Part shown: positions 58,761 to 64,000 of the stretch, one piece after another | Position numbering within the stretch: position 1 is the stretch's first letter | How the letters are laid out: every line of letters starts with the position of its first letter | Assembly: GCA_963971425.1 (NCBI GenBank) | Contig: OZ020523.1 | Location: 12,210,867-12,274,866 of the forward strand | DNA length: 64,000 bases | Origin: Bryoerythrophyllum caledonicum | Taxonomy: Eukaryota; Streptophyta; Bryopsida; Pottiales; Pottiaceae | Direction: 5' to 3' | Translations under genes and position numbers: made by a program | Notes under the pieces: generated by a model | The model's input: only the letters and a program-made list of their open reading frames with translations | Told to the model about the DNA's origin: nothing | The model's database searches: none

Positions 58761-60942
58761 AAGTGCACTTTTAAATGGCCAAGTGCATAATTGCTTAATT
58801 GCGTGTTGGTAATGAAGAACAACTTAATACAATTCATACCATAGCACAATCCCTAGGCATTGACTACATCTACACTAACCTCGCACCATCAGCCCCAACA
58901 CACCTCAAAGTCAATCGTAGCAAACACTGGTCTACCATACCATACCCCACCTCACACTGTAGTAATATTCTTTCTCCACCTCCTCTCTCACATTACAATA
59001 CACATCCTCCTTTGAAATTCAACCCTGAATATTGTTACTATACATATGGCTCCTTCACGGAACCTATAGAAATTAGTCCTGAAATCTGGAAAAGTGAAAC
59101 CGCCAAATATGGCATTTATAACCGCTTAAAAGAACTATATATCTCCAAACGATTACCTGGCCTACAAAATATTCTAAGAGCTAAAATGATGGCTATATAT
59201 AAAACTTTGAAAATTATTCTCGAACATTTTCCAAATGTACCAGCATATATCTTCACAGATTGTCTAAATCCTTTATCTAATTAATACTCATATTACACAT
59301 CCCACATCACATGATAATCACCCAGACCGCACTCTCCTAACTTCAATAACTAACCTCCTACTTTGAAAAAAACATCCCACCGCACTAATCAAAGTTAAAG
59401 CCCACTTCCAAATATCAGGAAATGAACAGGCAGATAAATTAGCCAAATAAAGCACCAATAAACCTTACACATATGCCTCCAAACCACACGAATACGCTCA
59501 TCCTACCCCCTACTACTATCACCAAGATCAATGGCCTGACATGACAAATTCACCAGACAAAGGACCAATACGATTTCTAGAAAAACACCTCCTAAAATAT
59601 GATAGAGTACACAACCTAGAGGTCATAGCAACACAATTTCTCAACATAGACAAATGGCTACATAATACCGGCATTAATACAAAACTTTCAACAGGCTTCT
59701 GGAATAACTCCACCCTCACTGGCACACAAATAACTTGCCTTATCAAATTACAAACCGGACAATACATGGGAAACGCTCAAAAACAATTATTCTTTGGACA
59801 TACTCGATTTCCTACTGTAACATGCTTGATATGCAATTCAACTGATCCCGACATATGGCACCATGTCTTGTTAAAATGCCAACACCCTTACATACATGCA
59901 CTAATAACCAAAAGACATAATAAAGTTGTATGGGAAATACAAAAAATGTTAATCTCCTCCAAAAAATCACGGTGTTACACCCTCATGCATGTAGGTACAT
60001 ATAATAACAGTCCACCGGAAAATATTGTTCCACCCTCGCTTCTACCATGCACATGTATCCTCCACGGTTGTCATTGTAATGCTCGACTTAAGCTCGATAT
60101 TTTACGTGTACAAGGCCTCCCACTAAACACCACCCCTCCCACCACTATAAACCCAAATTTAACAATATAATTTATTGAATTTGCATACAATAATGATAGA
60201 TTCTCCACGCACACAATTCTTAACAAAACCATTAAATATCAATCGCTAATCAATAGTATAACTAGCCAGGGCTGGAAAGTAGACCCTATTATCATTGTCA
60301 CAACCGGAGCTAGAGCCACCTCACATAACTTGCCAATAACAATACTTATAGAGAAATTTAATATTCCGATTACCACCATCCAACACACTTTTAAAAATAT
60401 TAACCCCATCGCCGCACACCATGCTATGTCTATACTACTACACAAACAACGAATTGAAAACAACCAACCAATACCTACAATCCTAGATCCCCCATAGTCA
60501 CTTTTTATTCAATACTAAGAAATACTACAATATTACTAATTCATGCTCAACGACAAAGACTCTAGATTCGATTTCTATATCAAACAACCCACCAAATTGA
60601 CAACTGACTTATGGCCAAACATAATTAGCTCATTACCGCCAAAACCACCGTCCTATAAATTATGTCAAAAAGTTAAACGGTCTACACATATCTTAACAAC
60701 TGTCTAAATTTCACAGGAAGTTGACTTTGCCTACATACTAAAATATCTCCCTAACACCAACAAAATTCAATATAAAGTCACTTCTGAACCTTCTAACCAT
60801 CCACAGTTACAACCCCACCAGCAGCCAACCTCTAGTACGTCTCACACCGCTATGTCAAATACCATTTGATATCGCTCCTCACGTTCTGATAGTCTAGTAG
60901 ATGTAAAACCTCTCACAGTCCGGCTAGACAAATCCCCAACCG

Positions 60943-61527
60943 ATGTCAGTATCAGAAGTTCCACAACCAGAACAAGAGCTTTCATTTTCTGATCTTCCAG
61001 ATCACAATCTACCCCTCACCCAACCACCATCTACTGACAGTAGACATCGCCTATTTCTACCCTTGGCAGATGCAGTTCTACAACCCTCTACTCAAAGGCC
61101 ACGATTAGATGCTTCTCTAAACTTTGGACGTCGTGGTAGAGCCCCTCTTAGTCTAGGACCTCCAATTTATCCTCCACTACCTACTCGTGTATCAGAAAGA
61201 TTTGCGCCCTCTGCAACTAACAGAGACCAAGTACGCTTTATTGGAGATCTTATGTGCGATCAAGCCAGAGTGCTAGGCCAATTTCTATGGGTGGGGAAGA
61301 CTGAAGCTAAAGGGCCAATTCGCTACTTTGAAGCAACAAATGAAGGACCCAATCATGACCAACTTTGGGGTTTGATTGCAAATCCGATACCGCCACAAGA
61401 GGGAGCAACGCACTGGGGTCATAATCGCTGGTTACTTGGACATCCAAAGGAATTATTTGAACAACAACTGGCGGCTCAAGTTGGAGACATGATGCAAAAA
61501 ACCCTACGGTTTCTACACCTTCCTTAA
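60943..61527 (+). CDS. 194-aa ORF at the LINE 3' end, function unknown
   Basis: An uninterrupted frame from ATG 60,943 (MSVSEVPQPEQEL). The first 90 residues are low-complexity, rich in P, S and R. The rest is more ordered, with FIGDLMCDQARVLGQFLW, GHNRWLLGHP and a terminal LRFLHLP. It directly follows the decayed LINE ORF2 (a stretch at 60,720-60,860 reads DFAYILKYLPNTNKIQYKV) and probably belonged to the same element as a C-terminal domain or third ORF. It lacks the stops that fill ORF2, which is odd for a part of a dead element. Family not recognised. It could also be an exon of a separate gene, since TTTCACAG near 60,710 is acceptor-like. Confidence 0.45.
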   Translation: MSVSEVPQPEQELSFSDLPDHNLPLTQPPSTDSRHRLFLPLADAVLQPSTQRPRLDASLNFGRRGRAPLSLGPPIYPPLPTRVSERFAPSATNRDQVRFIGDLMCDQARVLGQFLWVGKTEAKGPIRYFEATNEGPNHDQLWGLIANPIPPQEGATHWGHNRWLLGHPKELFEQQLAAQVGDMMQKTLRFLHLP

Positions 61528-62100
61528 GATGTTTATCTTCTTAACGACAGCAATAGTTCCCTTTTTCCCGCGTTCAACTTTTCAATATTTAGCTCAACTT
61601 CGCAAAACATTAGAATTTACTTTACTTTGTTTATCCACTTCTATCCTTAAATTCTTGCTAGAGCTCCATTCTAGACACATACTAGTGTTATGCAGTCTCA
61701 CTTTACCTTTTCCTATGTTTGACTTACGAACTGCCTTTCCTGGACTCTTAAAATATCATTAACATTTCACGTATTAAAAATTTTAAATTTAAATTTAAAA
61801 ATAATATTAAAAAAAACCCCATATTTGCTTCTTCCAATCAATAAATTTACTCTTCTCTTTGTTCCACTCTTTTATCCACCTTTCAAAGGAGATACCTCTC
61901 ATTTTCACCTGCCACTTACCATAGTGTCTACCCTCAAAAGGGGGCAGTAGTTCCCATCCACTTTTTTCTGTCTTCTGGACACTGATATAATGTTAGGAAC
62001 AAATAGACACTTCATTCATGCCGACCTTTTTGAAGGCCGGAGTTCTTACTACTACTACTACTTTGAAGTGGAGAAATTTGTTCTTTTTCTTCTTTGCATT
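61528..62100. other. 3' flank of the LINE, nothing recognised
   Basis: AT-rich, with an A/T-only stretch at about 61,775-61,815 that might mark the LINE 3' end. Actual LINE termination is not resolved. Confidence 0.35.
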
Positions 62101-62816
62101 AAGTGGATCAGCAGACTTTGACTTCACTTAGTGTCAAATTTTTGCACTACACAAGGTCTGAAAATATTACCATCATGTTAATCATGATGTTATTTCCTTG
62201 CACACCAATTTTTAGAGGTAGAGAAGGGGTGTAACATATTCAAAACAAATCTGCAAGGAATGGATGTTCCAAAATTGCCAATTTATTTTTTTGTGAATTA
62301 AATATGTTTCAGAGTGATAATCCGAATGGTTAATAAAGAGGTTTACACCACATCTTGTAGTAGAAATAATAAAATGTAAGAAATATGAAGATCTCGTAGT
62401 TTTATGTGGTAAAGAAGAAGGTTTTTTGGTACCTTGCCCGACAAAGTGTGACAATGTGTGAAAATGTTTGACTTAGATTATTATGATATCTTCCACTTAA
62501 GACAAGAGATTTATTTTGAAAATATGAAAGGAAATAATATTATTTTCTAGTATTGAAAATCTCACATTCAATAGAGTGTTCTAGCAAAAGTTTTTGGAGG
62601 TGCCCGAAGTGCCCGCTCTCCTCGTTTGAAATTCAAAACCCTATAACTTTTGCATAGAATGTTGGATTTAGGAAAAAAATTGGACTTACACAAAGCTTTT
62701 AGCAATGTCCATCTACAATAGAAATTTCAAAAAGGAATGTTACAAATTGACACCATATGAACCTGCCCAAACCTTCAAGAGTCCCCTGAGGGGACTCTTG
62801 GGCTTTTAGGGGTTAA
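62095..62816 (-). mobile_element. TTAA-family element, truncated copy with terminal hairpin
   Basis: It enters the family at TTAAGTGGATCAGCAGAC (about 62,099) and runs in order to TTTTAGGGGTTAA (TTAA 62,813-62,816). Just inside the end is AAGAGTCCCC followed by TGAGGGGACTCTT (about 62,776-62,799), an almost perfect hairpin. The first ~200 bases of the family are missing. Confidence 0.7.
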
Positions 62817-62889
62817 ATGCCAACTACTACAATATTTGGGAATTCCAATACAGATTTGAATAAAAAAATTCTACTCGTGGTCATTTAGT

Positions 62890-63790
62890 GTATCAAAAGT
62901 AGAAGAGAATTATTTGTACATTTGGTGTATCAAATGTAAAGAAGAGAAAAAATAAAAACTTGTAGATTTTTTTTTGGAGAAAATAACAATTTGGTGAAAA
63001 GATCAACATAGAAAAATCAACAATTTTGAAAAAAAGAAAACAATTTAGAAACACCAACAATTGAGAGAAAACAACAATTTGGAGAGAAATTTTTGGAAAA
63101 AGAGAACATATATATGGAAGGAAAGCAAATTTGCAATCCAAAGAACAAATAAAAACATTTGCAAGAAAAAGATTGGAAAATAAAAACTGAGGTTTGAAAG
63201 GAATCAAAACATTAAAAAAACATTTGAAAAAGGGATCATTTTAAAAAGGAAAGATTTGGAAAAGGAAAACTATAAAACAGAAAAATTAGAGAAAGAAAAC
63301 ATTTGAGAAAGGAAACATTTGAAAAAATAATATTTTGAAGAAGGAAGTATTTGAAAAAGAAAATATTTTTAAAAATATCATTTAGAAAGCGTGACCTTTG
63401 AAATTTTAACTTTTTGAAAAATTAAGCTTTTGAAGAGTAAGCTTTTCAAAAGGTAACATTTGATAAGTAAACAGTTTGAAAAAGTAAACATTTCGAAAAA
63501 CGACTTTTTGAAAAAATACCTTTTTGAATTTATTTATTCTTGAAAAAATAACTTTTGAAAAAGTTATCGTTTATTGTAGTAACTTTTTGAAAAGTAACCT
63601 TTCTAAACAATAACCTTTGGAAAAGTAACATTCTCATTGAGTAACATGTTGAAAAAGTATACATTTCAAAAAGTAATTTTTTGAAGAAAAAATAACATTT
63701 CGAAAAAGTTACCATTTCGAAAAAGAAGTCTTCTGAAAAAATAAACTTTCGAGAAAGTAACTTTTCTAAAAATAAACATTTCAAAAGGAA
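62890..63790. repeat. A-rich degenerate short tandem repeat
   Basis: About 900 bases built from variants of AACATTTGAAAAAGGA and AACTTTTTGAAAAAGTA, period roughly 16-20, with varying A, T and G. The long minus frames are translations of this low-complexity DNA. Confidence 0.65.
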
Positions 63791-63941
63791 GCATCTTATT
63801 TAATTAAAGCATGGCCGCCGCTTGGTAGTTGAGTGGGGGTTTCTCTTTAGTTCATTTTATTTTCATTGGCACAAGAAAGTTACTTGGGAGTTTCATGAAT
63901 GCCATGGACGGCTAACACTATGTGTCAACTTCTTTGCAATT

Positions 63942-63983
63942 AGTGCACTTCGGCAAGTGCACTTCGGCAAGTGCACTTCAGCA
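63942..63983. repeat. three 14-bp tandem units AGTGCACTTCGGCA
   Basis: Two identical units and a third with one change (63,942, 63,956, 63,970). AGTGCACTT is also the subterminal word of the 12.8 kb and 2.2 kb elements, so the window may end at the edge of another family member. Too little sequence remains to test this. Confidence 0.6.
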
Positions 63984-64000
63984 AATACACTACACTAAAC

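Larger units (their letters stand above)
56633..58807. mobile_element. 2.2 kb non-autonomous relative of the 12.8 kb element
   Basis: The tips AATACGCAATTAAGC and, in reverse, AACACGCAATTAAGC continue AATTATGCACTTGGCC. The right end also shares TTTAAAAGTGCACTT with the left end of the 12.8 kb element. The flanks are GATA (56,629-56,632) and GGTA (58,808-58,811), a 4-base target duplication with one change. The interrupted LINE frame ...NNIID + NEEQLN... is continuous when the element and one copy are removed. The interior has no ORF of note. It holds a 5S-like segment, C/T-rich tandem repeats and palindromes like those in the centre of the large element. Confidence 0.78.
51114..60480 (+). pseudogene. 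LINE ORF2 (endonuclease, RT, RNase H, zinc knuckle), inactivated
   Basis: The N-terminal frame ends with LLHRRGDIEHHPGP, close to the 2A translational-skip consensus DxExNPGP but with H for N. The endonuclease shows VINIQETKL, LNIYMPTHPEDR and LLCGDFN. The RT shows NKAPGLDKIPN, QEGFRAERGTTTQL, YKDFKNAFGFIDH and the active-site block AYAHDLA, where the YADD signature has D to H (54,345-54,356). RNase H shows YYTYGSF (D to Y), RAKMMAI (E to K), IFTDCLNPLS and VKAHFQISGNEQADKLAK. The zinc knuckle is CLICNSTDPDIWHHVLLKC. Frame changes and stops are frequent (e.g. near 53,745 and at 54,483). The 2.2 kb TIR element interrupts it at 56,633. The domain order is that of RNase H-bearing APE LINEs. Confidence 0.75.
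47880..61527 (+). mobile_element. decayed APE-type LINE with RNase H, interrupted twice
   Basis: In order on the plus strand: an ORF1-like gene (47,880-50,854), an ORF2 leader with a 2A-like motif (51,267-51,293), apurinic endonuclease (about 52,000-52,600), reverse transcriptase (about 53,550-54,600), RNase H (about 59,030-59,450), a zinc knuckle (59,822-59,879) and a C-terminal ORF (60,943-61,527). It is interrupted by a TTAA element (48,613-49,796) and by the 2.2 kb TIR element (56,633-58,807). Many stops and frameshifts mean it is dead. The coding strand of ORF2 is strikingly poor in G. No clear poly-A tail or target duplication was found, so both ends are approximate. Confidence 0.75.

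Noticed and set aside
62893-63784. Frames of 80-104 codons rich in F and L in the A-rich tract
   Set aside because: They translate a low-complexity tandem repeat.
1-64000. LTR retrotransposon (gag-pol, long direct repeats)
   Set aside because: No protease, integrase or LTR pair was recognised; the only reverse transcriptase belongs to the LINE.

Overview
The window looks like nuclear DNA from a large, repeat-rich plant genome. The single host-like gene with an intact exon structure encodes a WRC zinc-finger protein, and WRC is a plant domain family. Two further signs fit: arrays of the plant telo-box AAACCCTA and AT-rich, gene-poor spacers. A DD34E Tc1-type element, many TTAA-flanked elements and a DUF7869-type protein are not what I expect in a flowering plant. 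A non-seed plant or other streptophyte is my best guess, but the species cannot be read from the sequence. There is one 200-N assembly gap (12,558-12,757).

Layout. 0.1-2.2 kb: CpG-rich promoter-like DNA with a TATA box, then a decayed protein-kinase-like gene. 2.4-5.3 kb: three copies of a TTAA-flanked repeat. 5.75-19.55 kb: a minus-strand gene split by a 12.8 kb terminal-inverted-repeat element (6,237-19,008). That element carries two long intact genes transcribed outward from a telo-box/CpG-rich centre: a DUF7869/RNase-H-like protein (minus) and an unrecognised 1,314-residue protein (plus). 19.7-25.9 kb: CpG-rich island, a truncated MITE and mostly featureless DNA. 25.9-27.5 kb: the WRC gene (three exons, minus). 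28.9-44.6 kb: repeats almost throughout, with nested TTAA elements, a long-TIR Tc1 element with a broken DD34E transposase, a tRNA-derived SINE and a 534 bp MITE. 44.6-61.5 kb: a decayed APE-type LINE (ORF1, ORF2 with endonuclease, RT, RNase H and zinc knuckle). It is interrupted by a TTAA element and by a 2.2 kb non-autonomous relative of the 12.8 kb element. 61.5-64 kb: another TTAA copy and A-rich low-complexity DNA.

The most interesting system is the 12.8 kb element and its 2.2 kb relative. They share terminal inverted repeats, and both insertions interrupt open reading frames that rejoin in frame if one 4-base target copy is removed (TATA for one, GATA/GGTA for the other). The two large ORFs contain no stops, unlike the kinase, Tc1 and LINE genes around them, so this element looks young and possibly autonomous.

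The second theme is nesting. The TTAA family (about 0.94 kb, ends TTAACCCCTAAAGG) has around 14 copies here. Some sit inside one another, one lies in LINE ORF1, and others are themselves hit by the Tc1 element, the SINE and the 534 bp MITE. This gives a relative insertion history that can be read directly.
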